64,000 nucleotides of DNA from CAVQNQ01 sp963714205 (GTDB lineage: Bacteria > Acidobacteriota > Terriglobia > Bryobacterales > Bryobacteraceae). Position 1 is the stretch's first letter. Each line of letters begins with the position of its first letter. A model generated the notes under the pieces. It was not told the DNA's origin and ran no database searches. It was given only the letters and a program-made list of their open reading frames with translations. Below are positions 20,983 through 29,683 of the stretch, one piece after another. The position numbers were made by a program, and so were the translations under genes. The stretch is taken from contig CAVQNQ010000002.1 of assembly GCA_963714205.1 (NCBI GenBank), positions 1,736,001-1,800,000 of the forward strand, in the 5' to 3' direction.

Positions 20983-21968
20983 GTCCGACCGCTACGTCTT
21001 CACCAGATTTTCTACGCATCGACGCAGCAACTACCGCTGCGAAGATCGAATCAGCCATTCGGGAAACGGTGTTCGTTAAGCTCCGGCGAAAAGGAGCGGT
21101 CGTCGCACTGTCCGGCGGTATTGATAGCAGCGTTGTGGCGATTCTCTGTAGCCGCGCCCTCGGCAACGATCGGATATTGGGGCTCATGCTGCCGGAGGCA
21201 GATTCATCACCGGATAGCCTGCGCTTGGCTCAACTGCTGGCCTCCGGCATGGGCGTCCGGACGCAAATCGAGGAGATCACCTCAATTCTGGGTGCAGCAG
21301 GATGCTACCGTCGTGCTGCAGAAGCAATTCGGAAGGTGATTCCGGAATATCAGGAAAACCTCAAATTCAAGGTCGTTCTACCGGATGTGGTAAAGGGTTC
21401 GACGTATTCGATCTTTTCAGTGGTTGTTCAATTTCCAGATGGCTCACAGAAAAAGAGCCGGCTTACGTACGAGTCTTACCTAAGCTTAGTGGCGGCGATG
21501 AACTTCAAACAGCGAACACGAAAGATGATGGAATACTATTATGCTGACCGGTATAGCTACGCTGTTGTGGGGACTCCCAATCGCCTCGAGTATGACCAGG
21601 GGTTTTTCGTCAAAAATGGCGACGGAGCGGCCGATCTGAAGCCCATCGCGCACCTCTATAAGTCCCAGGTTTACCAGCTTGCCGCTTATCTAGGTGTGCC
21701 CGAGGAAATTCAGCACCGTCCTCCGACTACTGACACGTATTCGTTAGAGCAGTCGCAGGAGGAGTTCTTTTTTACACTGCCGCTCGAGAAAATGGACTTC
21801 TGCCTATATGGCAAGAACAGTGCCGTGCCTGCCGCCGAGCTAGCTACCGTCGTCGGGCTCACCGCAGAACAGGTCCAGCGAGCTTACGACATGATCGAGT
21901 CGAAGCGCAAGGCCGCTGCGTACCTGCGCGCGGCGCCCGTGCTGGTCCAAGACGTCGCACAGATATAG
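20979..21968 (+). CDS. NAD-synthetase-like ATP-dependent amide ligase
   Basis: Intact 329-residue protein of the NAD/GMP synthase PP-loop superfamily. ALSGGIDSSVVAIL is the PP-loop; LMLPEADSSPDSLRLAQLLA and AVVGTPNRLEYDQGFF are typical NadE segments, and GDGAADLKPIAHLYKSQVY is the conserved NadE helix region. Unlike bacterial NadE (about 275 residues) it has a longer central part (about residues 125-185, KFKVVLPDVVKG onward). Its ATG overlaps the ligase stop in ATGA. In this cassette it more likely forms an amide or peptide-like bond on a carrier- or sugar-linked substrate than makes NAD, but that is inference; simple NadE is the alternative. Confidence 0.8.
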   Translation: MSPTATSSPDFLRIDAATTAAKIESAIRETVFVKLRRKGAVVALSGGIDSSVVAILCSRALGNDRILGLMLPEADSSPDSLRLAQLLASGMGVRTQIEEITSILGAAGCYRRAAEAIRKVIPEYQENLKFKVVLPDVVKGSTYSIFSVVVQFPDGSQKKSRLTYESYLSLVAAMNFKQRTRKMMEYYYADRYSYAVVGTPNRLEYDQGFFVKNGDGAADLKPIAHLYKSQVYQLAAYLGVPEEIQHRPPTTDTYSLEQSQEEFFFTLPLEKMDFCLYGKNSAVPAAELATVVGLTAEQVQRAYDMIESKRKAAAYLRAAPVLVQDVAQI

Positions 21969-22206
21969 AGAGCAGGGTTATGCTGGGCAATCGGATTACC
22001 AAGGAATGATGGAGCGAAGGTGGTTAGCCGAAATAACTCCCACCAGCTCGGAAGGGGGGCGAAGGCCCACTGTTGCTCGTCACAGGCCGCGCCCGCTCCT
22101 CGCTCCGGGGTACGGGCGTTTCGTTGCGGATCGACCGCCTCGAAGAGAGGGCGACGATCGGTATCACGTCTGTCAACCATTGTTCGGTCCTAGTCATCCT
22201 GAGAGA

Positions 22207-23165
22207 ATGTTACAAAGACAGAGATTGCTTTTGAATAGGGCTTATTACCTACTGAAGCCGAATATACCCTGGGGAGTGCGGATGACCGTGCGGAGATGGT
22301 TTGCCAAATACCAGCAACGTGCCTGCGCTGATGTGTGGCCCATTGATGAGAAGGCCGGCACGACCCCTCTTGGCTGGTCGGGGTGGCCTGCAGGCAAACG
22401 CTTCGCACTAATTCTCACCCATGATGTCGAGGGAAAGAAGGGCTCGCCCGAGTCAAATCGTTAATGGACTTGGAGTCGAAGCATGGGTTTCAGTCGTCGT
22501 TCAACTTCGTCCCCGAGGGAGAGTACTGCGCGTTCGAAGGATTGCGACGGGCACTCGTTCATGCTGGATTTGAAGTCGGTGTACATGGACTGGAGCACGA
22601 CGGCAAGCTCTACGACTCCAAAGCAAGGTTTCTATGGAAGGCGGCTCGTATTTCGGAGTACCTTCAGCAGTGGAACGCGTGCGGATTTCGTTCGCCGCTA
22701 ATGCAGCACAGGTTGCAATGGCTGCATAGTGTGGGCATGGAGTACGACTCGTCCACGTTCGACACCGATCCTTTCGAGCCCGAACCGGACGGGGTCGGAA
22801 CCGTGTTTCCTTTCTGGGTGGCAGGCTCGAACGGCTCAGGCTATGTGGAACTCCCATATACGCTTGCTCAGGATTTCACCCTTTTCGTGCTCCTTCGCGA
22901 ACGGAACATTGATATCTGGAAGCAGAAGCTTGACTGGATCGCAGCACATGGCGGCATGGCTTTGCTCGCTACCCATCCAGATTACATGTCATTCGACGAC
23001 AGTCCAGCCCGGGATGAGTATCCGGTTTCTCACTACGAGGACTTCCTAGTGTATGTCCGGCAGAGATACGAGGGTACCTTTTGGTCCGCCCGTCCGCGCG
23101 ACGTGGCCCGTTTCTATACCGTGACCGTGCCCCTCTCTGTGTCCGGAACACAGCTATCGGGTTAA
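22207..23165 (+). pseudogene. Polysaccharide deacetylase, one frame break
   Basis: Second NodB-like deacetylase of the locus. The ATG at 22207 starts MLQRQRLLLNRAYYLLKPN; FALILTHDVEG carries the catalytic HDVE variant typical of the PEP-CTERM-associated subfamily. A break near 22440 follows, then SLMDLESKHGFQSSFNFVPEG, VGVHGLEHDGKLYDS (metal-binding His) and MALLATHPDYMSFDD. About 318 residues if repaired. The 240 bases before it hold no gene I recognise. It would de-N-acetylate an EPS or related glycan during export. Confidence 0.82.
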
Positions 23166-23466
23166 TCTCGTGTCACTCACTGCCGGCTGTCAATTGCGGG
23201 CAGGTTGGTCTGTGTCTTCCGGAGTGTCACCTGGGCCTGCGGCTGGGTAATCTCGGCAGGATATGACGACCTCCTCCATTCCCACCGACCGCTCGGTTCG
23301 GAACGAGCCGGACGTGACGGATCCTTTTCGGGGGAAGGCCGGAGGAGAAGGTCTGCGTGCACCGCGAGAGGGTGCCCCAGCCGTAGTTGAGTTGAGGCGG
23401 CCGTTCAAACGTTCAACCTGATTCTAATGAGAATCGGGTCGCCAAAACCTTTTAGGAAGAACCGCC

Positions 23467-23800
23467 GTGAGACGACACTATCACACAATCGAGAAGCAGG
23501 GAAAGAGCAACGAGGGAAAGCTGGCCGAGTTCCTTTCCAAGAATGGGCAACTGCTGTTGCCTATGGTGGATTTGATCGAGCAGTGCCGTTTGGCCCTGCG
23601 ATGATCTGATCGATGTGGCCGGCCGGGCCACGATCCAGGCCGTGTTGGATTTGTCCGCTCAACAGGTGGCTGGCGGTCCTCGTCAGCAAAGGCGCTACCG
23701 AGAATGCAACCGTCGTTAAGGAGTTGCTGGAGGACCTGGTGGCTCGCGGCGTGAACCCGGATCGCAAACGGCTTTTCATTATCGACGGTACCGGATGGCT
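23467..23800 (+). pseudogene. IS256-family transposase remnant with internal deletion
   Basis: The GTG at 23467 starts RRHYHTIEKQGKSNEGKLAEF, followed by QLLLPMVDLIEQCR and, after a frame break, TIQAVLDLSAQQVAGG: the N-terminus of a mutator (IS256-type) transposase. Directly after comes KGATENATVVKELLEDLVA and GVNPDRKRLFIIDG, which normally lies over 100 residues further on, around the second catalytic Asp. So a large internal segment is missing and the 3' part is absent. The preceding 300 bases (23166-23466) show no gene. Confidence 0.7.
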
Positions 23801-23874
23801 CGAAATGGCTAGTACCGGCTATATTGGCTGCGCCGTCGAAATAATGATCAAGACCGCGATTGGGATCTAGCACT

Positions 23875-25119
23875 GTGCGGAACAACGAGAAAAACATCGC
23901 CGTTTGCATCATCGTGGAAAATTTGGCCGTACCGGCGGACCGGCGCGTCTGGCAGGAGGCCAATGCCCTGTCCGCTGCGGGATATTCTGTTTCAATTATC
24001 TGCCCGAAAGGACCCGGATATTCCCGTGCCCGAGAAGGAATAAATAACATCGAGATTTACAGGCACGCCCGCCTAGAGTGGCCGGGGCTGGCGGGGCACG
24101 TCATCGAATACGTTTGGGCCCTGGCTGCAGAATTCCTGTTGGCTTTGCGAGTATACGCTCGCTCACGGTTCCGCATTCTACAAGCCTGCAACCCCCCGGA
24201 CAACATATTCCTGATCGCCCTGTTTTTCAAAGTTTTCGGTGTTCGATTCATCTTTGACCACCACGACCCAACTCCAGAGTTCTGCCAACTCCGATTCCCG
24301 AGCAAGGCTTGGCTCTACCGGCTGGCACTGTTAGCTGAGCGGCTCACATTCCGTACGGCAGACATCACTATCGGCACGAATGAATCATTCAAGCAAATCG
24401 CGCTTCTCCGAGGCGGGGTCTCGGCAGATCGAAGCTTTGTTGTAAGGACATGCCCGGATCTGAAGAATCTGGATTTTACCCGGCAGCCTCATCTCAAGAG
24501 AGGCCGAAGGCATCTTGCGCATACGTGGGCATCATGGAGCCGCAGGATGGCCTCGACCTGCTTCTAGACTCTATTGACCACTTGGTGAATAGCGAGGGTC
24601 GTCAAGACGTACAATTTGTCTTAATAGGTTTCGGAACAAAGTTGCCAGATCTGAAGAAGTGCGTTGCCAGACTCGGCGTTGGACCGTGGGTGGAATTTAC
24701 CGGTCCACTTTACGGCGCCGATTCTGCGCATATCTCGCGACAGCGGATGTGGCCGTTGCGCCCGATCCCTGCAACTGCCTCAATGACAAGCTGACAATGA
24801 TAAAGATTCTTGAGTACATGGCCTTTGGTCTCCCGATTGTGCTCTATGATCTCGCTGAGGGCAGACGATCTGCTAATGGAGCAGCACTTTACGCCAATGC
24901 AAACGATCCTGTCCACTTTGCCCTCCAGGTGGAAGGCTGCTGGATTCTGAGCGGTTGCGCCAACAGCTGGGTTCGAATGGTCGAGAAAGAATCCTTGCTG
25001 GCATGAACTGGGAAGTTGAAAAAGACCGGCTACTTGAGGCCTACGAAACTGCCCTTGGCCGCCGAAGATCGGGTCAGACGAAGACTGAACCTCCGTGTTC
25101 ACTGGTGTCCGAGTTGTAA
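23875..25119 (+). pseudogene. Glycosyltransferase family 4, frame broken
   Basis: GT4 enzyme. The start is probably the GTG at 23875 (RNNEKNIAVCIIVENLAVPADRRVWQ, where the PADRRVWQEA motif is characteristic). It continues with FIFDHHDPTPEFCQLRFPS and GTNESFKQIALLRGG. Breaks occur near 24510, 24735 and 24930. The donor domain is still visible: YVGIMEPQDGLDLLLDSI, VQFVLIGFGTKLPDLK, DKLTMIKILEYMAFGLPIV (EX7E region), then NWEVEKDRLLEAYETAL before the TAA at 25117. About 410 residues if repaired. Probable role: adding one sugar to the lipid-linked EPS unit. The 270 bases that follow hold nothing recognisable. Confidence 0.8.
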
Positions 25120-25389
25120 ATTCATTGAATAAATACGTCTACTCCAGGCAATCGACCAATTGTGGCTCCGATGGAAGCTGTGCACGCCAGTGTATATCTG
25201 CGGGAGAACCAAATTTCAATTGGCGTTGACAGTATTGGCGGCTCTTCCTCAAGACAGCGCGAGCAAGGTCATGAAGGCACACCTGAAACCACGTGAGCGA
25301 GAGCACGGAGGGTCCCGGCTACTTTTTTCGAAGCTGGCGCCAGCGGTGATCAGGAGCAAAGAGTCCAACGGCAGCGTCGCGATGGCCCG

Positions 25390-26499
25390 ATGGCTGACAT
25401 TCTAAACACAGGATATATACCAGCTCACATTGCCGGGAATGACCCGAGGGCAATTTATCGGATTGAACCGCTCCAGGATCCCAGATGGGCTGAGTTCGTG
25501 GACCGGCATCCCCGCTCCTCTGTCTTTCATGCAGTCCCGTGGCTCGAAGCGCTTCACCGAACCTATGGATACGAGCCTGTAGCGTACACGACATCTCCGC
25601 CAGGCCTCAGGTTAGAAAGCTCTCTCGTCTTTTGCCGCGTGACAAGCTGGATCACTGGACGGCGACTGATTTCGCTTCCATTTTCGGATCACTGCGAACC
25701 ACTGGTTACCAATGCCGATGAGCACGTGTTCGTATCTGCGCTAGAGCAAGCACTTCATCAGGAAAAGTTACGCTACATCGAGATCCGCCCAACAGAATCT
25801 TTTGGAAGCGCGACTAGCCCATGCTGTCCCGCACAAAGCTTTGGCTTCATCGGATCGATTTGCGCCCGGATCTCACTACTCTTTTCATCAACTGTCACAA
25901 AAGTTCCACCCAAAGAAAGATCTCGCGAGCGGAACGCGAAGAATCTGATTTGCGAGACCGGCCAGTCTCAAGCGCTTCTTGATATATTCTGGAATCTGCA
26001 TCTCATGACGCGCCGGCGGCACCACATTCCTCCGCAGCCCAAGAGCTGGTTCTGCAATTTGGTCAACTGCTTCGGCGATGCGTTGCAGATTCGAGTCGCA
26101 TTTAAGGATAAGCAGCCCGTCGCCTCTATCCTGACGCTTCAGCACAAGGGCACCCTAGTCTACAAGTACGGCTGTTCGGATCTTCGCTTCAATAACCTGG
26201 GTGGCACCCATCTGTTGTTCTGGAGATCGATTCAGGCGGCCAAGCGGGAGGGGCTGAGCGTGTTTGACCTCGGTCGCACGGACTGCGACAACGACGGCCT
26301 GATTACATTCAAGGATCGCTGGGGCGCCGTACGTTCGGCATTGACGTATTCAAGATTTACTGCCGCCGGAGATGTGAAGGGTACGTACAAGCTCGCCGGC
26401 TCCGACTGGAAACTGAGGGTTGCGAACGGTGTGATGGCCCACTTGCCTGACCGTCTGCTCTGGGCGGTTGGCAGTCTGCTTTACAAGCACATGGGCTAA
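25390..26499 (+). CDS. FemAB-like acyltransferase, PEP-CTERM/EPS type
   Basis: One open frame of 369 residues. RSSVFHAVPWLEALHRTYGYEP and SLPFSDHCEPLV form the N-terminal part; FWNLHLMTRRRHHIPPQPKSWF and GTLVYKYGCSDLRFNNLGG plus the motif FDLGRTDCDNDGLITFKDRWGA form the C-terminal acetyltransferase fold. Between about 25830 and 25960 the expected residues (HRIDLRPDLTTLFINCHKSS, then QRKISRAEREE) are in a different frame, so two compensating indels are present and about 40 residues of the nominal protein are wrong. It would modify EPS or cell-wall glycans. It closes the left EPS block. Confidence 0.8.
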   Translation: MADILNTGYIPAHIAGNDPRAIYRIEPLQDPRWAEFVDRHPRSSVFHAVPWLEALHRTYGYEPVAYTTSPPGLRLESSLVFCRVTSWITGRRLISLPFSDHCEPLVTNADEHVFVSALEQALHQEKLRYIEIRPTESFGSATSPCCPAQSFGFIGSICARISLLFSSTVTKVPPKERSRERNAKNLICETGQSQALLDIFWNLHLMTRRRHHIPPQPKSWFCNLVNCFGDALQIRVAFKDKQPVASILTLQHKGTLVYKYGCSDLRFNNLGGTHLLFWRSIQAAKREGLSVFDLGRTDCDNDGLITFKDRWGAVRSALTYSRFTAAGDVKGTYKLAGSDWKLRVANGVMAHLPDRLLWAVGSLLYKHMG

Positions 26500-26597
26500 C
26501 CTCAAGTGTGAATGCGATGTGACCGCACGCTCGGCCGGTGATATTGACAACCCGTAGGTGGTCTGTGACCTCGATAGAGATCCGGACGCCATCAACG

Positions 26598-27011
26598 TCA
26601 GCCACGCATCCCCTCCTGCCGGAATTGTTCGTTGAGAGCCAGAACCAGTTCCTTCAGGTTGATCTGATGTTCGCACGCGAAGCGCTCTTCTCCCAGGGCA
26701 TGGTAGGAATCCCGGTTGTGCCGGTGGTGCCACGAGCATAGCGGAATGGCCGAGAAATCGGACGCTTTCTGGCTCATCCCCCTGGCACCCAATATGTTGG
26801 TGTGGGCGGCTTCGATAGTAATCCAAGCACTGGGTGGCCGACAGCACACGACGCAAGCGAGCGTCCGGATCCAGGCCAAGTATATGGGGTCACGTTCCGG
26901 ACCCCGCCTGGGTTGAAGCCGCTTCTTACGTAAGGGGGTTTTTCGTCGCAGCGGCGCACGCCGCTTGATAGACACATCTCTTGTGCGCACATAGACCTCG
27001 GAATCAGCCAA
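26598..27011 (-). CDS. Phage-type HNH-like nuclease (DUF968-like)
   Basis: Small basic protein of about 137 residues starting at a TTG, with a Lys/Arg-rich N-terminus (RRAPLRRKTPLRKKRLQP). The segment CVVCCRPPSAW, EAAHTNILG, QKASDFSAIPLCSWHH resembles HNH/DUF968 recombination nucleases common in prophages: a CxxC knuckle, the AAH first metal ligand, and a C..HH end. It marks the left border of the accessory island and lies downstream of the nuclease operon on the minus strand. A slightly longer version in another frame starts at 27061, so the exact N-terminus is uncertain. Confidence 0.6.
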   Translation of the reverse strand: MADSEVYVRTRDVSIKRRAPLRRKTPLRKKRLQPRRGPERDPIYLAWIRTLACVVCCRPPSAWITIEAAHTNILGARGMSQKASDFSAIPLCSWHHRHNRDSYHALGEERFACEHQINLKELVLALNEQFRQEGMRG

Positions 27012-27085
27012 TCCAACAGGGCCGGCTCGGGCGCGGCGATAGCGGCGCCCGGACCGGCCATTGTTTTAATGGGCGATGGTGAAGC

Positions 27086-28081
27086 TCAGGCGGCCGGACG
27101 GACCGTGCCGCCAAACTCCCGTTCGCAGTGTTGCCAGAAGCCGCAGTGCTTTTGAGAGCAGAGGATCGACTGGCGGTTCGGGCAGTACGTTCCCGATCCC
27201 ATAGCTTCTTGGACTAAGGGAAAAAGGACCGCTGTGGCGCGCAGGTCGGCCTCGCCAACCGTGTAGCTCTGTTGCACGATTTGCGGCGTAATGGTCTTGA
27301 CCAGAGAGTCAATACGCACTTCGCCGCTGGCGCCGGGCGTGATCTGCCGATACGTCGCCAGTTGAAAGGCGTAGTCGGGCGATACCCGGGAAGGTCGGCG
27401 GGATGCAGTCTTGATATCGATCAGCCGACCGTCGACATCAAGCAGATCTATTCGGCCGCGGACAGGGACTCCGGCGATTTCGCCCTGGACATCGAGTTCC
27501 ACGGCAGCAGGTTCAACCTGCGGCGCAACTTCGTCCATGTAGTTGGCTACCAGCCGCTCGCCGATCCGGCGGATATCCTGTTGGCTTTCGTCAGGAGAGA
27601 ACTGGGTCTGCCCAGCCTGTTCCATCCAGGCGTCGCGGAAGATCATAACCACGCCCGCGGTATCCAGGTCTTCGTGTGTTTCGAGCTTCTCCCGGAAGTT
27701 CAGTTCGAGGGCGCGGTGAACCGCCAGGCCAAGAGCCAGTGAGCTGTTCTTTGGCTCCGGCAGCTGCAGTCCATATTTGAACCACCAGCAAGCCTGGCAG
27801 TCGAGGAATGTGCGGACTTGGCTGGGAGAGAGGACCCTGGCAGCCTCGTCCCTGGCAACCATGACCCGGGTAACACCGGGAGACCTCGTCAACGCCACCT
27901 CGGGTGACACGATCAGTTCGGTCGATGAGTTCTTCTGGGGAGGCGCATAGAGCGGCAAGTCCTCCATGACCGGAAATTTCGGCTGCCGTGAATCGTCCCT
28001 ATCTGGTTCATCGAAACAGCGGCGAAGGACCTCTGGCAAACAGAGATCAGGCCTTCGGCCGGTATTCACCGCTGATCCCAT
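27086..28081 (-). CDS. PD-(D/E)XK nuclease, RecB/Cas4-like
   Basis: Nuclease of the RecB/Cas4 superfamily. The N-terminal 80 residues are low complexity; the nuclease fold starts at VLSPSQVRTFLDCQACWWFKYG (first conserved Cys and QhXXY-like helix). Active-site residues are in GRIDLLDVDGRLIDIKTAS (the D...D-X-K core), and YAFQLATYRQI follows. The C-terminal cysteines (CPNRQSILCSQKHCGFWQHCE), together with the first Cys, could hold an iron-sulfur cluster as in Cas4/AddB. Its ATG overlaps the end of the upstream gene. No cas gene or CRISPR array is present, so a phage recombination role is more likely than CRISPR adaptation. Confidence 0.75.
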   Translation of the reverse strand: MGSAVNTGRRPDLCLPEVLRRCFDEPDRDDSRQPKFPVMEDLPLYAPPQKNSSTELIVSPEVALTRSPGVTRVMVARDEAARVLSPSQVRTFLDCQACWWFKYGLQLPEPKNSSLALGLAVHRALELNFREKLETHEDLDTAGVVMIFRDAWMEQAGQTQFSPDESQQDIRRIGERLVANYMDEVAPQVEPAAVELDVQGEIAGVPVRGRIDLLDVDGRLIDIKTASRRPSRVSPDYAFQLATYRQITPGASGEVRIDSLVKTITPQIVQQSYTVGEADLRATAVLFPLVQEAMGSGTYCPNRQSILCSQKHCGFWQHCEREFGGTVRPAA

Positions 28082-28680
28082 ATCACACCTCGCTCGCGCA
28101 TGGCCTGGATGAACATCGTCAATCCGATCGCCCGCACGTCCTCGCTCGTGAACTGGAGCGAGTAGTTGTGCATCCGGGCCCTGGACTCAACGCGCTGAGC
28201 GATCTCGGCAGCGCCGTCAAGGGCCAGTTCCATCGCGCTAATCCCGGCGCCACTCACCGGGACCGGAAGCAAGGTTCCGTCGGTGGTGGTTTCGAACGCC
28301 AGCGGCCGTCTTGCGGCGGTCTGTTCGGTGGTACCATTGCGGTGGTTCTGGGCATTGTCCAGGACACATGCCGCGGCTTCCGGAGCGTTTGGCGACGAAG
28401 CCGGATGCCGCGGTCCCTCTGTTCTCTTGACGTGCCACTCGACCCACCGCCGGTTCTCTTCGTGCAGCTCGGCCTTGCAGATCTCAAAAGTCTCTCGTGC
28501 CCGAATCCCGAGTTCGCGGATCCGGTTGGCCACTACGGGAGGCACATACATGACCCGGTCGTCTTCGAGCCTGTACATGACCTGTTCTCCGTAGCGTCCC
28601 TCGACCCGTCTTCCGTCGTCCCACCGCAGGGCGACTTCGACAGGCGTGTTGATGTTGAATCGCAAAATTCCATTCGTCAT
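28066..28680 (-). CDS. Hypothetical protein of the phage-like operon
   Basis: 204-residue soluble protein, ATG at 28680 with a GGAG site eight bases upstream. The N-terminal half (ILRFNINTPVEVALRWDDG, EQVMYRLEDDRVMYVPP, ELGIRARETFEICKAEL) looks like a compact beta/alpha domain. A polar linker follows, and a helical C-terminal part (SLQFTSEDVRAIGLTMFIQAM). I do not recognise a family. It shares an operon with the nuclease (overlap) and the zinc-ribbon protein (55-base gap), so a replication or recombination accessory role is possible. Confidence 0.6.
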   Translation of the reverse strand: MTNGILRFNINTPVEVALRWDDGRRVEGRYGEQVMYRLEDDRVMYVPPVVANRIRELGIRARETFEICKAELHEENRRWVEWHVKRTEGPRHPASSPNAPEAAACVLDNAQNHRNGTTEQTAARRPLAFETTTDGTLLPVPVSGAGISAMELALDGAAEIAQRVESRARMHNYSLQFTSEDVRAIGLTMFIQAMRERGVIWDQR

Positions 28681-28735
28681 AGTTGTACTCCAAGATCTTG
28701 ATCTGGGTTCCGATTCTCCTCTCCGATTCTCACGG

Positions 28736-29074
28736 CTACGCCACCTTCCGCAACGACTCGCAGCACACCGGCTGCTTCACGCCCAGGTACAAGGCGTCAT
28801 CCTGGACGGTTTTCTGACTGCTTCCACAGGCCGCACATTCGATAAGGAGTGGAGCATCCTGAAGCCAGGCGAGAAACTCCGCAGGTGTGAAGTCCTCGAA
28901 GCAGCGTGAGCAGTGCAACTCGCCGTCTCCTGTCATGAGGAACGGCTCCCCGCCTTCCCTGTCGCAGTAAAAGCATTTCTGCTCTTCGACGGGAGCCGAA
29001 AGCTCGCGAGCGTAACGGCTCCGGTTCACGTTCCCCATCAGGTCGGCCGCGGTTTCTTCTGAGAAGCGATCCAT
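28736..29074 (-). CDS. Small zinc-ribbon protein
   Basis: About 112 residues, start taken as the ATG at 29074 because the upstream in-frame GTG lies inside a palindromic operator. Two to three CxxC knuckles are visible: CFYCDREGG, LHCSRCFEDF, IECAACGSS, and a final CC. This suggests a zinc-stabilised DNA- or protein-binding module. It is the first gene of a minus-strand operon with 28066-28680 and the nuclease. No family name can be given. Confidence 0.6.
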   Translation of the reverse strand: MDRFSEETAADLMGNVNRSRYARELSAPVEEQKCFYCDREGGEPFLMTGDGELHCSRCFEDFTPAEFLAWLQDAPLLIECAACGSSQKTVQDDALYLGVKQPVCCESLRKVA

Positions 29075-29082
29075 AATTCTAT

Positions 29083-29103
29083 TATGCACAGCTGCTGTGC
29101 ATA
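29083..29103. promoter_or_regulatory. Perfect palindromic operator between divergent genes
   Basis: TATGCACAGC followed by one T and its exact reverse complement. A second, imperfect copy of the half-site (GTGCACAGC, then TTTGCATA) lies at 29121-29140. The site sits between the minus-strand zinc-ribbon operon and the plus-strand small protein at 29153, overlapping the promoter zone of both. It is likely bound by a dimeric phage-type or autoregulatory repressor. Confidence 0.6.
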
Positions 29104-29152
29104 GTCAAGAGAAATTTGCAGTGCACAGCGACTTTGCATATACTTTTCCCAG

Positions 29153-29383
29153 ATGGCCAGAAAGAAACTGATCGACCCAGCTGAAATCGGGGCCAAAGGC
29201 GGCAGGAAGAGTCGAAGTTATATGAGCCAGGACGAAGCTACTGCGCTGGGCCATCGGGCTGCGAAAGAACGTTGGGACGCCTACTACGCTGCGCACCCTG
29301 AAAAGCTCAAAGCCAAGCTAGAACGTGAGGCCAGGAAAGGCAAAGTCAATCGCGGGCGACCGCCGAAGAAAACTACTACCTGA
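29153..29383 (+). CDS. Small basic protein, possible DNA-binding regulator
   Basis: 76 residues, strongly basic: MARKKLIDPAEIGAKGGRK, then ATALGHRAAKERWDAYYAAH and a Lys/Arg/Pro tail. The AKGGRK and RAAKERW patterns occur in small phage and plasmid proteins of unknown function. Transcribed divergently from the zinc-ribbon operon across the palindrome at 29083-29103, so it may be the cognate regulator; this is inference. Confidence 0.5.
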   Translation: MARKKLIDPAEIGAKGGRKSRSYMSQDEATALGHRAAKERWDAYYAAHPEKLKAKLEREARKGKVNRGRPPKKTTT

Positions 29384-29683
29384 CTGAGACTGCATGAAAA
29401 CGCGGCAGAGAAGCGCGGGAGAGCCGCGGATGCAACTCGACGACGAGAGCTGGCCCCCAGGAAAGGAACGCCGTCTCCTCCTTCACGGACCCGTCGGGTG
29501 CGAACCGCGTCATGCTGCCACCGTTGGCCACTGGATGGTCCCAGTATTGATGCCGACATGCCGGATGTGTCAAGATGAGGGCGCCACCTCAGTACCGTGC
29601 GCGTCGCCAATACAGGACCAAGAATCGTTTTGTGACGGCCGGATCCCTGGGTCGTTAGGACTCAAACTTAGGAGAGCGTAAGC
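29384..29683. other. Stretch without convincing gene
   Basis: 300 bases with only short frames on both strands and no family signature. It ends with the AGGAG ribosome site of the dehydratase gene. Confidence 0.4.

Noticed and set aside
20979..21968. Plain assignment as housekeeping NAD synthetase
   Set aside because: The PP-loop and NadE segments fit, but the long central insertion and translational coupling to an acyl ligase make a pathway-specific ligase more likely; not excluded.
27086..28081. Cas4-like nuclease as a sign of a CRISPR system
   Set aside because: No repeat array and no other cas gene in the window; neighbours are phage-like.
29394..29681. Reading frames on both strands between the small basic protein and the dehydratase
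   Set aside because: Neither strand shows a recognisable domain or a good start; left as unexplained.
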